From Deltaproteobacteria bacterium (lineage in GTDB: Bacteria > Desulfobacterota > DSM-4660 > Desulfatiglandales > Desulfatiglandaceae), in contig JABGPV010000005.1 in assembly GCA_018644785.1 (NCBI GenBank), positions 1-52,564 of the forward strand: 52,564 nucleotides of DNA, in the 5' to 3' direction. A program made the position numbers and the translations under genes. Below are positions 1 through 7,689 of this stretch, in pieces; the first letter of the stretch is position 1; each line of letters opens with the position of its first letter. The notes under the pieces are model-generated. The model worked only from the letters and a program-made list of their open reading frames with translations. It was not told where the DNA came from and ran no database searches.

Positions 1-483
1 AAACCAAGTTTGCAAACGAATGTTCATAAACCCGTACTCATTATGATCAAAATAAAAATATAGGTGTTTACAACGTGTTTGATAATTTCGAAGCTGAGGA
101 TATCCGCATCTTTCACTATAACGGGCACGATACGAGGAAGCCGACTCCAGACAGGACCAAATACCGATAAGTCCATTTTCAATTTTTTCATCTATTTGTC
201 GTTTATGAGCCAGTGCTTCTTTTCGAATACGCCATGTGGGAATAGGGATAATGCCTTGTCCACAATTGTCTTTGCCATATTGATTCGCAGCTTCAATTAA
301 GCACTTGCTCTGTTCCATCATCCATTTCTTATAATCTTTATTGAGGATATTGTTGAATCCACAAAACCGCATTGCGCCCTTAGCCGACATCAGAGGAAGA
401 ATGAAACCTTTAAAAACGATTCGATCAAAACCAGTAATGCTACCCTTGACGAGATCTGAAAACCTTTCTATAAGTTTTTTCAT
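1..483 (-). CDS. N-terminal part of an unknown-function protein, cut by the left edge
   Basis: An open frame starts at the ATG at 483-481, behind a good ribosome site (AAAGAGGTG, minus strand), and stays open for 161 codons to the window edge, so the C-terminus is missing. The start reads MKKLIERFSDLVKGSITGFD, followed by IVFKGFILPL, and the visible part ends with YGFMNIRLQTWF. From memory this resembles a scattered, often multicopy family of uncharacterised bacterial proteins whose members share the 'GFDR..F.G' start and a later 'LY.Y.D...G....R.Q.WF' segment. No catalytic motif or membrane segment is visible. Its patchy occurrence hints at a mobile-element link, but that is inference. I do not assign a function. 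Confidence 0.7.
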   Translation of the reverse strand, partial: MKKLIERFSDLVKGSITGFDRIVFKGFILPLMSAKGAMRFCGFNNILNKDYKKWMMEQSKCLIEAANQYGKDNCGQGIIPIPTWRIRKEALAHKRQIDEKIENGLIGIWSCLESASSYRARYSERCGYPQLRNYQTRCKHLYFYFDHNEYGFMNIRLQTWF

Positions 484-572
484 GGGTCACCTCTTTCGTT
501 TTTGGATGGTGTTTGATTCCTCCATCTATTTTACAAAAGAGGCGACTCAGAGTCATGTCAGAATTTTGGGTT

Positions 573-587
573 GCGGGCATAGCCCGC
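573..587 (-). terminator. possible stem-loop terminator after the DUF2950 gene
   Basis: A 6-bp perfect GC stem (GCGGGC / GCCCGC) with a 3-nt loop lies just after the stop codon of the DUF2950 gene on the minus strand. It is not followed by a clear U-run on that strand, so intrinsic termination is only a possibility. Confidence 0.3.
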
Positions 588-588
588 C

Positions 589-1572
589 TTAGTTTTTCGG
601 TTCGGACAAAACCCCCATACCCGTTTCATCCCAGGATTTATCAGGGTCGAATTTTGTTATTGCCGCCGCCAGGGATGCGGTGTCCTTTCCCAAATCTTTT
701 TCATAGATCACGCCCTGCTGGTTCACCATAAACGTCATGATTCCGGAGACGCCATATTTGGCGGGATAGGCCAACAACGCATGGCCGAAAATCATTTTGC
801 CGTGCGTCCGGTAATCATAGGCGCCACCGTGGGCATGGCCTCCCTGACCCAGGAGTGTTTTATAGTAATATCCATGGTATGGCCATTTTTTTCCATCTTT
901 TGAGGTATATCCCTTTTGAACCGCCTCAGCCACCAGGGGACCCATGGGGCTCATGGTTTCACCTTCCTTTACGGGCCAGTACAGGCCATTTTTTTTCCCG
1001 GGGTCGCTCTTAAGCCCGGCAGCGAACGCACGAATGCCGTCTCCATCAAGATCCTTCACCGCATACTCGTCCTGAGCATCCACATAGGTGTTCACCACGT
1101 TGATAACGTTCAATTCATTTTGTCCGATGCGTCGATCCAGAATTTCCTGCTTTCCCGCCGACACATCAAAATACCACTGGTTTCCCTGTTTCACCAGAGG
1201 GATGGGAAAGGGCCATTCTTCATTTCCCAAAACGAGAACCACCTTTTCCGGACCTTTCCTTTCAAGATCATGGCCTTCTCTAAACAGCTCAAGAAACTTT
1301 GCCCGATCCGAGCGGTCGGCAACGTCATCGCCCGATAAGACGATATCTTCCGCGTCCGGGCCGAAAATGGAGATTAATGTCTGAGCATCACCCTTTTTAA
1401 CCGCGTTACTCAGGTTCTCAATCGCTTTTTGGGGAGAATCAAATGTTTCGCCCACTCCTTTTTTCTCTTCCGCTGCGACCCAACCCGAAAGGCCGACGAC
1501 GATCAGAATGAGAAGGCCCGTATTCAAAAACCGCTTCAAAATCCTAAATCCGCTATTTTCACAAAAAACCAT
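589..1572 (-). CDS. DUF2950 family exported protein
   Basis: Exported protein of unknown function. The N-terminus has a hydrophobic signal segment (LLILIVVGLSGWVAA) ending about residue 35. The C-terminal half carries features I associate with DUF2950: a WPYHGYYYK segment, a GGAYDY segment and a final 'G.MTF.VN..G.VYEKDLG'-like stretch. A longer in-frame start exists at 1587, but the GGAGG at 1585-1581 sits 8 nt before the ATG at 1572, so the shorter form is chosen. It follows the DUF3300 gene by 90 bp on the same strand. Genes for these two families are often neighbours, which supports both calls. The function is unknown; an envelope role is inferred from the signal peptide. Confidence 0.8.
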   Translation of the reverse strand: MVFCENSGFRILKRFLNTGLLILIVVGLSGWVAAEEKKGVGETFDSPQKAIENLSNAVKKGDAQTLISIFGPDAEDIVLSGDDVADRSDRAKFLELFREGHDLERKGPEKVVLVLGNEEWPFPIPLVKQGNQWYFDVSAGKQEILDRRIGQNELNVINVVNTYVDAQDEYAVKDLDGDGIRAFAAGLKSDPGKKNGLYWPVKEGETMSPMGPLVAEAVQKGYTSKDGKKWPYHGYYYKTLLGQGGHAHGGAYDYRTHGKMIFGHALLAYPAKYGVSGIMTFMVNQQGVIYEKDLGKDTASLAAAITKFDPDKSWDETGMGVLSEPKN

Positions 1573-1662
1573 TGCTGTTCCCTCCACACGATTGGTTTTG
1601 AGAAAAAATCATTATGAAAAGCTTTGTGCCTTCAACCACTGTCTAATCCTGGTTTCAGCAAC

Positions 1663-2874
1663 CTATCGCCGCCCACGGCCCCCACCGCCGCGGCTCCCCC
1701 TATGGGAACCCCCGCCGCTGGATCTCTGTCGGCTGGATTGTCCACGCTGGCTGGACATGCGCGCATCCTTGCCCCGGGAGGACCCGCTGAAAGCGCTGCC
1801 GCCTTGTTTTCGATCGGAGCCACTCCGGGCTGTACGATTCACGTTTTGGTCCCGCCCTTTGCCTGCGGAGCCACCCTTTCCCCGGTCAAGGTTTGTTCGG
1901 CCGCTGCCCTGGCCGCTTCGGTTCCCTTTGCCTACCGAGTCTTTACGGCCCTTTCCATCAAATGAACCGCCATACCCACGGTCCCTGGCTTTTGCGCGGG
2001 AGGCCTGCCGGGAAGATTGCCCATACTTCTTGTTGAGGTTTTGATTGCCATAAGAAGCCCCTTTTCTGTGTTTTGGATTATGTTTCCAGGTTCCGCCGCC
2101 GCCTTTTCCACCGCCGGGCCTGGCGTTCCGATTGAAATTGGCTGTGCGGTTGATGTTGACATTGACGCTGTTGTTTCGCCAGTTGCATCGGCTCCAGCGT
2201 GAGATCCCGACGCCCACGGCAATCCCCACACCGAATGTCAGCAGACCCCTGCCGGGTGGATAGTACCAGGCATAGGGTGGATAAGCCGGATAGGGCCATG
2301 TGCCGTAAACAATGGTGGGATTGTACGTGGGCACGTAAATGACCTGCGGATCGGGAGACTCAATCACGATCACTTTGTTTTCAACCACCACGGTCTGTTC
2401 CTTGGTGGTTTCAAGGTTTCCCTGGGCATGGGCCTTGGCCCGAAGTTCCTGGACCGTCTCCATGACCTCTTCCTGCTGCCCCAGAAAGGCGTTCCCCAGT
2501 TGGGTGGTCTGATCCAGCTTTTCACTCATGGACCCCAGGACATCCGGAAAATGGCATAAGGACTTCACGCTGACATCCCAGGACTTTTCTTTCAGGAACG
2601 TGTCCAGGGCGTCCCCCTTTAATTCCGCATTGGCCTTCATAAACCGATCGCCCTCTACCACTTCCAGTGGATAAGTGGAGGCCATCAGTATCTGAGACAG
2701 CAGTGAATCCGGATACAACGCGATGGGGGCCACCAACTGGGACAACTGCTCCTTGGTGAAGTTGTTTTCAGCATCTCCCCCATCACCCTGGGCCATGAGG
2801 TGGGGAGGCGCCGCCAGCAGCAAAACCAGTACGCCTACCACCAGTTTTAATAGACAGAAACGTTTTGTTTTCAT
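1663..2874 (-). CDS. DUF3300 domain protein with Gly/Ser/Arg-rich tail
   Basis: Exported protein of about 403 residues. It has a signal peptide (LLKLVVGVLVLLLAAPPHLMA), then a DUF3300-type domain recognised from 'LSQLVAPIALYPDSLLSQIL' and 'STYPLEVVEGDRF', ending near the 'PQVIYVPTYNP' and 'YGTWPYPAYPPYAWYYPPG' segments. After a short hydrophobic GVGIAVGVGI stretch the last ~170 residues are low-complexity, rich in Gly, Arg, Ser, Asn and Lys, and probably disordered and strongly basic. The start at 2874 is preferred over 2889 because AGGGAGA lies just upstream of it. The gene begins 21 bp after the thioesterase gene, so the three minus-strand genes probably form one transcript. The basic tail could bind anionic envelope polymers; that is speculation. 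Confidence 0.8.
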   Translation of the reverse strand: MKTKRFCLLKLVVGVLVLLLAAPPHLMAQGDGGDAENNFTKEQLSQLVAPIALYPDSLLSQILMASTYPLEVVEGDRFMKANAELKGDALDTFLKEKSWDVSVKSLCHFPDVLGSMSEKLDQTTQLGNAFLGQQEEVMETVQELRAKAHAQGNLETTKEQTVVVENKVIVIESPDPQVIYVPTYNPTIVYGTWPYPAYPPYAWYYPPGRGLLTFGVGIAVGVGISRWSRCNWRNNSVNVNINRTANFNRNARPGGGKGGGGTWKHNPKHRKGASYGNQNLNKKYGQSSRQASRAKARDRGYGGSFDGKGRKDSVGKGNRSGQGSGRTNLDRGKGGSAGKGRDQNVNRTARSGSDRKQGGSAFSGSSRGKDARMSSQRGQSSRQRSSGGGSHRGSRGGGGRGRR

Positions 2875-2895
2875 GGTTTCTCCCTTCATAAGGGT

Positions 2896-3372
2896 TTACT
2901 TTCCATCCATAAAATTTTCGGGGATTAATACCGCGATCAATTCGCCTCTGGCAACGATTTTATCTTTCGCCGAGAGGGTCTCGGTAATGGTCACCTTACG
3001 GCCCTTGATCTCCTTTATTTTACCCCGCACCTCCAGGACCCCGTCAATAGGCGTGGGGGCAACAAAATCCACCTTGAGGGAGGCCGTTACAAACCGCAGG
3101 GCGGGGTCGGTTCCCATTTCCCGTCCCTCTTCACGGTATTTTGCCGCCGCCGCCGAAGCGGTTCCATGACAGTCCAGCAACGACGCCACCAATCCCCCAT
3201 ACCCGAACCCCGGGAACCCGCCCGTGTAATAGGGTCGTGGTTGGTAGCGGCATACGGTCTCATCCCCATCCCAGTAACTTTTGAGTTGCAATCCATCCTT
3301 ATTAAGCCTGCCGCAGCCATAGCAATGGGAGAAATCATCCGGATAGTAATCTTGAAAGGCTTTATCAGTCAT
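2896..3372 (-). CDS. PaaI-like hotdog-fold thioesterase
   Basis: A 158-residue hotdog-fold protein of the PaaI/4HBT type, expected to hydrolyse an acyl-CoA thioester in the cytoplasm. Recognisable parts are the N-terminal 'CYGCGRLNKDGLQLKSYWD', usual in this subgroup, the 'GGFPGFGYGGLVASLLDCHG' region, which corresponds to the central hotdog helix and its active-site approach, and the strand 'KVDFVAPTPIDGVLEVRGKI'. The start at 3372 (MTDKAFQ) follows GAGGA with 8 nt spacing; a codon at 3387 is less likely. It is the first gene of the thioesterase-DUF3300-DUF2950 run. Its substrate cannot be told from the sequence. Confidence 0.8.
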   Translation of the reverse strand: MTDKAFQDYYPDDFSHCYGCGRLNKDGLQLKSYWDGDETVCRYQPRPYYTGGFPGFGYGGLVASLLDCHGTASAAAAKYREEGREMGTDPALRFVTASLKVDFVAPTPIDGVLEVRGKIKEIKGRKVTITETLSAKDKIVARGELIAVLIPENFMDGK

Positions 3373-3436
3373 ATTTGGTTTCCTCATATCTAAAGTTCTC
3401 GATGATGTTATAAAAGAGGCGCTTCACGGCTGGATT

Positions 3437-3465
3437 TTCATAACATTGCCTGCCGGATTTTTCAA
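3437..3465 (-). promoter_or_regulatory. candidate sigma-70 promoter for the thioesterase run
   Basis: On the minus strand a TTGAAA (-35) at 3465-3460 and TATGAA (-10) at 3442-3437 are separated by 17 bp. The predicted transcript would start near 3430 and have a leader of about 58 nt before the ATG at 3372. Motif-based only. Confidence 0.4.
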
Positions 3466-3942
3466 TTTTTTTCGAGCGGTACGGAAATTACAACAGATAC
3501 CGAGACTCTGAAAAAATCATCTTTTCTTCATTGTTTTTATTGAAGATCTTTCTTGTTTCCTGATAGGATACCGGGGAGTTGGACCATGATGATGAAAACT
3601 GTGACTTCAAAGCTGGACTGTGTATTCTTGTGTTAAGCTCTTTTCAAGTTTTGTGTTGGCGATTTTATTGAAATTCCATAGAATTCGGCTTGCATGCAAT
3701 CCTAACTTAATACAAGTACCCTTTCTCCGGGACCGGATAGGCGGCAAATTGAACCAACCCTATATGTTGTGATGGCAGGAATCCAAAGGGTGGATTCAGA
3801 GTTTGAAGGACAGGTTGACTGATTTTAAGGCGTACTCCAGGTTTTTGATGTGTAAGGGAATTTCAGATACTCTCTATATAGTGCAGCGGGAAGTTGTGTA
3901 TTTTGATGGATAACATTACAAATCGGATGATATTCAGACACG
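3466..3942. other. intergenic stretch without a recognised gene
   Basis: About 480 bp of AT-rich sequence with no convincing coding frame, RNA gene or long hairpin on either strand. A TATAAT at 3943-3948, just after it, could be the -10 box for the following ORF, but no good -35 box is seen at the right distance. Confidence 0.5.
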
Positions 3943-3969
3943 TATAATCACTTATTGGCGAAAAAGACT

Positions 3970-4383
3970 ATGATTGAATACACAGAGGAATTTGGCGAGG
4001 TCATCTCAATTTCTTTGCACGGCGAAGCAATCGATTCCGACGACGGCGAGTCATGGTATACACCCAAGGCTCTCTTGAAGGGAATCAAGGTTAATGACCT
4101 GCCAGAAGGAGTCTCCTTTGCTCTGTGCGAGAAGATACAGGAAGGAACTATATTCTTTGACACGATGCCGGTTTCCCTTACGAAGATCGCCTCAGGAAGG
4201 TTACGACTTTCTTTCGAAGATGGGGGCACCAGGAAGTACTGGGATGGGAAGGTCGGTTCAGCCATTACATGGAGACAAAGAAGGCCATCGTCGAAGAGCG
4301 GCAGAAAGAGGACGGGGACATCACCTTCGATTCTTACGATGATGATGGGGCCTACATATTTATGCATTTCTCCACTGAGATAA
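3970..4383 (+). CDS. N-terminal half of a frameshifted nuclease gene, unknown domain
   Basis: A 137-residue open frame starting at the ATG at 3970 (a TTG at 3955 is also in frame). Up to about residue 98 it reads like a normal acidic protein with segments such as GEAIDSDDGESWYTPKALL and GRLRLSFEDGGTRKYWDGK. The last ~40 residues turn into basic, serine-rich sequence unlike a folded domain. At the same point the -1 frame becomes sensible (HYMETKKAIVEERQKEDGD) and continues as the next ORF. I therefore read this as the first part of one gene with a frameshift near 4250-4262, either real or a sequencing error. I do not recognise the N-terminal domain. Confidence 0.5.
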   Translation: MIEYTEEFGEVISISLHGEAIDSDDGESWYTPKALLKGIKVNDLPEGVSFALCEKIQEGTIFFDTMPVSLTKIASGRLRLSFEDGGTRKYWDGKVGSAITWRQRRPSSKSGRKRTGTSPSILTMMMGPTYLCISPLR

Positions 4384-4925
4384 ACTGTGACAATTGCGAC
4401 GAAGCAGTCCAGATCTCGGAACAGATTGCTAATGAGATTGAAGGGGCTGCTGAACTCCGGATAGGGGTTGAGATGTTCACGGTTTCCGAAGCAAACAACG
4501 AGAAGGAGTTCACCCTCAGAGTGGTGTTGCCCATTCTTCGCAAACTCGGGTTCTCAAACGTCAAGTACAATCACGGAAGGCGGGAATATGGCAAGGACAT
4601 CGTCTTCTCCCGATTGACTGAGTTCGAGGAAGTTGAACATTGGGCAGCTCAAGTAAAGTTTGGAGACGTCAAAGGTGGGGCCAACTCGGACATCGATGAA
4701 ATATTCTCCCAAATTGAGGATGCATTCAAGATGCCGTTTTACGACCTTTACACCAAAGCAAGGGTGCGGCCCTCTAAAATGTGTGTGATCATCTCTGGAA
4801 AATTCACAGAGAACGCGATCGAGAAGATATGTGAGAAGATTGAGTCCCATGCCATAAGGAATAATATCCTGTTCGTTGATGGGGCGCGAATCGACACGTT
4901 GAGCGAGAGGTTCCGCAGGAAATAA
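4269..4925 (+). CDS. Mrr-like restriction-endonuclease-fold protein, C-terminal part of a frameshifted gene
   Basis: A 218-residue frame with a PD-(D/E)xK nuclease-like region. The segment 'FTLRVVLPILRKLGFSNVKY' is followed by 'YGKDIVF' (candidate catalytic Asp) and 'EHWAAQVKFG' (QxK form of the E/QxK motif), the order seen in Mrr-type endonucleases. The frame overlaps the preceding ORF by 115 bp in the -1 register, and the sense of the upstream protein carries straight into this frame (GRFSHYMETKKAI). The two are therefore probably one broken gene rather than two overlapping ones. A DNA-cleaving defence role is inferred from the motif alone; no methyltransferase or other defence partner is adjacent, and a UPF0175/PIN toxin-antitoxin pair lies 290 bp downstream. 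Confidence 0.55.
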   Translation: METKKAIVEERQKEDGDITFDSYDDDGAYIFMHFSTEINCDNCDEAVQISEQIANEIEGAAELRIGVEMFTVSEANNEKEFTLRVVLPILRKLGFSNVKYNHGRREYGKDIVFSRLTEFEEVEHWAAQVKFGDVKGGANSDIDEIFSQIEDAFKMPFYDLYTKARVRPSKMCVIISGKFTENAIEKICEKIESHAIRNNILFVDGARIDTLSERFRRK

Positions 4926-5109
4926 AGACCAACAATGCCATGCACACGGATGTGAATTCCGCTGCGCTCCATTCCCGCCGATGATGGCCACGTTCAAATC
5001 AAGATATCTCCAACGTATCTCAGCTATTAGACAATTTTAAGGATGTCCCCCGAAATCTCTTAAAATGCCGCAGATCCATTGACACCGACATAAAGTTGTG
5101 CTCTAAGTT

Positions 5110-5121
5110 GACCTGTAGGTC
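5110..5121. promoter_or_regulatory. small dyad upstream of the toxin-antitoxin pair
   Basis: GACCT-GT-AGGTC is a perfect 5-bp inverted repeat with a 2-bp centre, 94 bp upstream of the antitoxin start. Toxin-antitoxin operons are commonly autoregulated through such dyads. No promoter with good spacing was found beside it, so the role is a guess. Confidence 0.25.
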
Positions 5122-5214
5122 TTATCCTAATAGGGAGATGGCGGAAATTATTCAAATTTCTATCAAGTTGCTTCGTACCGTATTCTTAATTGCCATTTAT
5201 GAGGGAGAAGGGAA

Positions 5215-5505
5215 ATGTTAACAGAAATTCGACTTCAAATAGACGATTCCATTTTGCTTTCTTTGAAAGAAAAAAAGGAAACCTTTACTAAAGCCATGCT
5301 CTTTCACTATGCGCTGTGGCTCTACCGAACTCAAAAATTAAGCTTGGGAAAGGCAGCTGAACTTGCTGGATATACGCGTTTGGCATTTATCCACAAGCTT
5401 CAAGTCGAAGATGAACCGATTTTCGATTATGATGGCGTTCTTATCGATGACATGATTGAGAGTGCGAAAACAACCCCACATCAGGTTCAGGATTCACTGG
5501 CATGA
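5215..5505 (+). CDS. UPF0175 family antitoxin
   Basis: A 96-residue protein with the UPF0175 pattern: an N-terminal strand (EIRLQIDDSILLSL), a helix (FTKAMLFHYALWLYRTQKLS), then 'LGKAAELAGYTRLAFIHKL', which resembles a helix-turn-helix. The ribosome site GGGAGAAGGGAA directly precedes the ATG. Its stop overlaps the start of the next gene by 4 bp (ATGA), the normal layout of UPF0175 with DUF3368 PIN-domain genes. It presumably binds and neutralises that PIN protein and represses the operon, as known for comparable type II systems. No odd features. Confidence 0.85.
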   Translation: MLTEIRLQIDDSILLSLKEKKETFTKAMLFHYALWLYRTQKLSLGKAAELAGYTRLAFIHKLQVEDEPIFDYDGVLIDDMIESAKTTPHQVQDSLA

Positions 5506-5975
5506 ATGTTGTCTCGAATAGTACCCCGATTATTTCGTTAGCCACAATAGGGCGCATTGATCTTCTACGTGAACTTTTTGGTACAGTGTATATCCCACAA
5601 GAAGTGTATCGAGAATTGAAATCCAAACATGCTCCAGGACATCAAGAAATTGATTTACCTTATTTCGAGGTGAAACAGATCCAAGGGACGAAATATATCG
5701 GATTTTTACTCCATGATCTTGATCAAGGAGAAGCGGAAGCGATTGTGCTGGCACAAGAACTTCAAGCCGATACCTTAATTATCGATGAAAGAACCGGGTA
5801 TCAGATTGCCCAAAGACAGGGAATTCATACCATTGGAACCTTAACCGTCTTGTTGGTAGCCAGACAGCAAGGAATCATTCCTTCGGTCAAACCGTTATTG
5901 GATGACATGATTAAGCGAGGACGATGGTATAGCCAATTCGTGTACAAAGACTTTCTCAGGAAAATTGGAGAGTGA
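5502..5975 (+). CDS. DUF3368 PIN-domain toxin
   Basis: A 157-residue PIN-domain protein, predicted ribonuclease toxin. The N-terminal 'VVSNSTPIISLATIGRIDLL' is the DUF3368 signature (SN-[ST]-xPI with Asn at the first acidic position, usual for this subfamily). Further acidic PIN residues occur in 'YREL', 'DLDQGEAEAIVLA' and 'LIIDERTGYQIA'. The length matches the family and no truncation is seen. It overlaps the UPF0175 antitoxin by 4 bp, so the two are translationally coupled. Function is inferred from family and context. Confidence 0.87.
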   Translation: MNVVSNSTPIISLATIGRIDLLRELFGTVYIPQEVYRELKSKHAPGHQEIDLPYFEVKQIQGTKYIGFLLHDLDQGEAEAIVLAQELQADTLIIDERTGYQIAQRQGIHTIGTLTVLLVARQQGIIPSVKPLLDDMIKRGRWYSQFVYKDFLRKIGE

Positions 5976-5993
5976 TACCTCGTGCCTCAATTC

Positions 5994-6021
5994 CTCGTTC
6001 CATGCTCTGCGTGGGAACGAG
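5994..6021. repeat. CTCGTTCC...GGAACGAG palindromic repeat
   Basis: An 8-bp perfect inverted repeat (CTCGTTCC 5994-6001, GGAACGAG 6014-6021) enclosing a 12-nt loop that contains ATGCTCTGCGT. From memory it looks like a palindromic repeat that is abundant between genes in many sulfur-cycle bacteria and cyanobacteria. It sits 19 bp after the toxin stop codon and could end that transcript. Confidence 0.55.
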
Positions 6022-6145
6022 AGAAAAAAGGCTATTCAGCGATTTCCAACCATTTCTCTACATCCAGGCAAATGGAATAACTAGACACCCCCCCAGAAAA
6101 TGTGACGATATCCTCCATATCCATTCTCGCAAATGGAATTATACC

Positions 6146-6173
6146 TTGACATGCTCAGCAGGATTTCTATAAT
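6146..6173 (+). promoter_or_regulatory. consensus sigma-70 promoter of the kor-hdr operon
   Basis: TTGACA at 6146-6151 and TATAAT at 6168-6173 are both perfect matches to the consensus, with a 16-bp spacer. Transcription would start near 6180 and leave a leader of about 50 nt before korD at 6233. An 11-bp direct repeat, GCAAATGGAAT, lies upstream at 6068-6078 and 6129-6139, the second copy ending 6 bp before the -35 box. It could be an activator site, which is inference. Confidence 0.75.
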
Positions 6174-6232
6174 AAACCCCTTTTTCACGGGATTTATCAT
6201 CAAAATAGTGTCTAAATTCGAGGAATGACCCC

Positions 6233-6532
6233 ATGGTTTTATGGCGGGTTCCGTTTGATTCGGAAGAAATACAAACCACCATCGGCATCGTGCATATCCT
6301 GGAAGATCGGTGTAAGGGCTGCGGCTTCTGCATCGAATTCTGTCCCAGGCAAGTGCTGGAGTTTTCTACGCGGTTTAATACAAAAGGGTATCATCCGCCA
6401 TTGGTAATCAAACCCGATGGTTGTGTGAATTGCCACTATTGTGAAATCATATGCCCTGAATTTGCCATCTATTCGGTGGAAGACCCCACCGCAGACCAGC
6501 AAGCTGCAGCGCCTGAAACGGAGGCGACATGA
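6233..6532 (+). CDS. korD: 2-oxoacid:ferredoxin oxidoreductase, delta (ferredoxin-like) subunit
   Basis: A 99-residue ferredoxin-like subunit that passes electrons from the thiamine-diphosphate core to soluble ferredoxin. It shows two [4Fe-4S] motifs: 'CKGCGFCIEFCP' near residue 28 and 'CVNCHYCEIICP' near residue 64. AGGA at 6221 is 8 nt before the ATG. The gene follows the consensus promoter and overlaps korA by 4 bp (ATGA). The order delta-alpha-beta-gamma is common for four-subunit 2-oxoglutarate or related oxidoreductases. The C-terminal tail (after about residue 85) is Ala/Gln/Glu-rich and probably flexible. Confidence 0.88.
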   Translation: MVLWRVPFDSEEIQTTIGIVHILEDRCKGCGFCIEFCPRQVLEFSTRFNTKGYHPPLVIKPDGCVNCHYCEIICPEFAIYSVEDPTADQQAAAPETEAT

Positions 6533-7674
6533 GACCAGCAGTTCTGACCGGAGAGCATTTCATGACCGGAGATGTGGCCTGTGCCGAGGGGGCGCTGGCA
6601 GCCGGTTGTCTTTTTTTCGGGGGGTACCCCATCACACCGGCAACGGAGATAGCCGAGCATATTTCCGGACGGCTCCCCGAGGTGGGCGGCACCTTTATTC
6701 AGATGGAAGATGAGATCGCGGCCATGGCCTCCATTGTTGGGGCATCCTGCGCAGGCGTCAAAAGCATGACCGCCACATCCGGGCCGGGATTGAGCCTGAT
6801 GCTGGAGAATATCGGCCTGGCCATCTGCACGGAGACGCCCTGCGTCGTGGTGGATGTACAGCGGGCAGGACCTTCAACGGGGCTACCCACCCAGGGTGCC
6901 CAGGGGGACATGATGCAGGCCCGGTGGGGCTCCCACGGCCATTATGAAATCATTGCACTGGCCCCTGCATCGCCCCAGGAACTTTTCTACCAGACCATTG
7001 ACGCTTTCAACCTGAGTGAAACCTACCGGGTGCCGGTCCTGATCATGACCGATGAAATGATCGGGCACCTGAGCGAGCGGGTGGTGATTCCCGAGGCCAA
7101 AGCCATTCATACCGTCTCCCGCCCGAGAGCCAGGGGACGGAAGGACCGTTTCAAGCCCTTTGAACCGGGCCCCAACGGTGTTGCGCCCATGGCCATTGCC
7201 GGTGAAGGCTACCGGGTCCACATAACGGGACTGACCCATGATGAACGGGGTTATCCCGACATGACGGTGGAAGGCCAGGAAGTCATGATGGACCGCATCG
7301 TGGGCAAAATCCGGAACAACCTGGAACATATCATCCAGACGGAAAGCTACCGGCTCGACGACGCAGAAATAGTCATCGTCTCTTATGGCGTTTCATCAAG
7401 AACCAGCCTGGCCGCTGTGGATGAAGCCCGCGAGCAGGGCATCAAAGTAGGTTTTCTTCGCCTGATCACCGTATGGCCCTTTCCTGAAGAAAAAATTCGA
7501 GAGCTCGCGGCACGGGTTAAAGGGTTTGTCACCGTGGAAATCAACCTGGGCCAGATCCATCTGGAAGTTGAACGGTCTGCCCGCGGCCAGGCGCCGTGCG
7601 TTCTGGTGGGTCATGCCGGGGGAACCATCATTACGCCCGAACGTGTCTTGAACGTATTGAAAGAATCATTTTAA
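6529..7674 (+). CDS. korA: 2-oxoacid:ferredoxin oxidoreductase, alpha subunit
   Basis: A 381-residue alpha subunit of the KorA/VorA type, carrying the pyrimidine-binding half of the thiamine site and the transketolase C-terminal domain. Motifs include 'FFGGYPITPATEIAEHI' near residue 30, 'MEDEIAAMASIVGASCAG' (activating Glu region) and 'TATSGPGLSLMLENIG', then 'QRAGPSTGLPTQGAQGD' near residue 110. All are typical of 2-oxoglutarate and branched 2-oxoacid oxidoreductases. With KorBCD it would oxidatively decarboxylate a 2-oxoacid with CoA to acyl-CoA, CO2 and reduced ferredoxin. The substrate (2-oxoglutarate or another 2-oxoacid) cannot be fixed from sequence alone. Confidence 0.9.
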   Translation: MRPAVLTGEHFMTGDVACAEGALAAGCLFFGGYPITPATEIAEHISGRLPEVGGTFIQMEDEIAAMASIVGASCAGVKSMTATSGPGLSLMLENIGLAICTETPCVVVDVQRAGPSTGLPTQGAQGDMMQARWGSHGHYEIIALAPASPQELFYQTIDAFNLSETYRVPVLIMTDEMIGHLSERVVIPEAKAIHTVSRPRARGRKDRFKPFEPGPNGVAPMAIAGEGYRVHITGLTHDERGYPDMTVEGQEVMMDRIVGKIRNNLEHIIQTESYRLDDAEIVIVSYGVSSRTSLAAVDEAREQGIKVGFLRLITVWPFPEEKIRELAARVKGFVTVEINLGQIHLEVERSARGQAPCVLVGHAGGTIITPERVLNVLKESF

Positions 7675-7689
7675 AGGATGAGGATTCCC

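Noticed and set aside
4926..5214. Possible gene between the Mrr-like ORF and the antitoxin
   Set aside because: Only short frames without motifs; nothing beyond a small dyad is supported.
5972..6172. A 66-codon ORF after the PIN toxin
   Set aside because: It lies over the palindromic repeat and the promoter, with a composition unlike protein.
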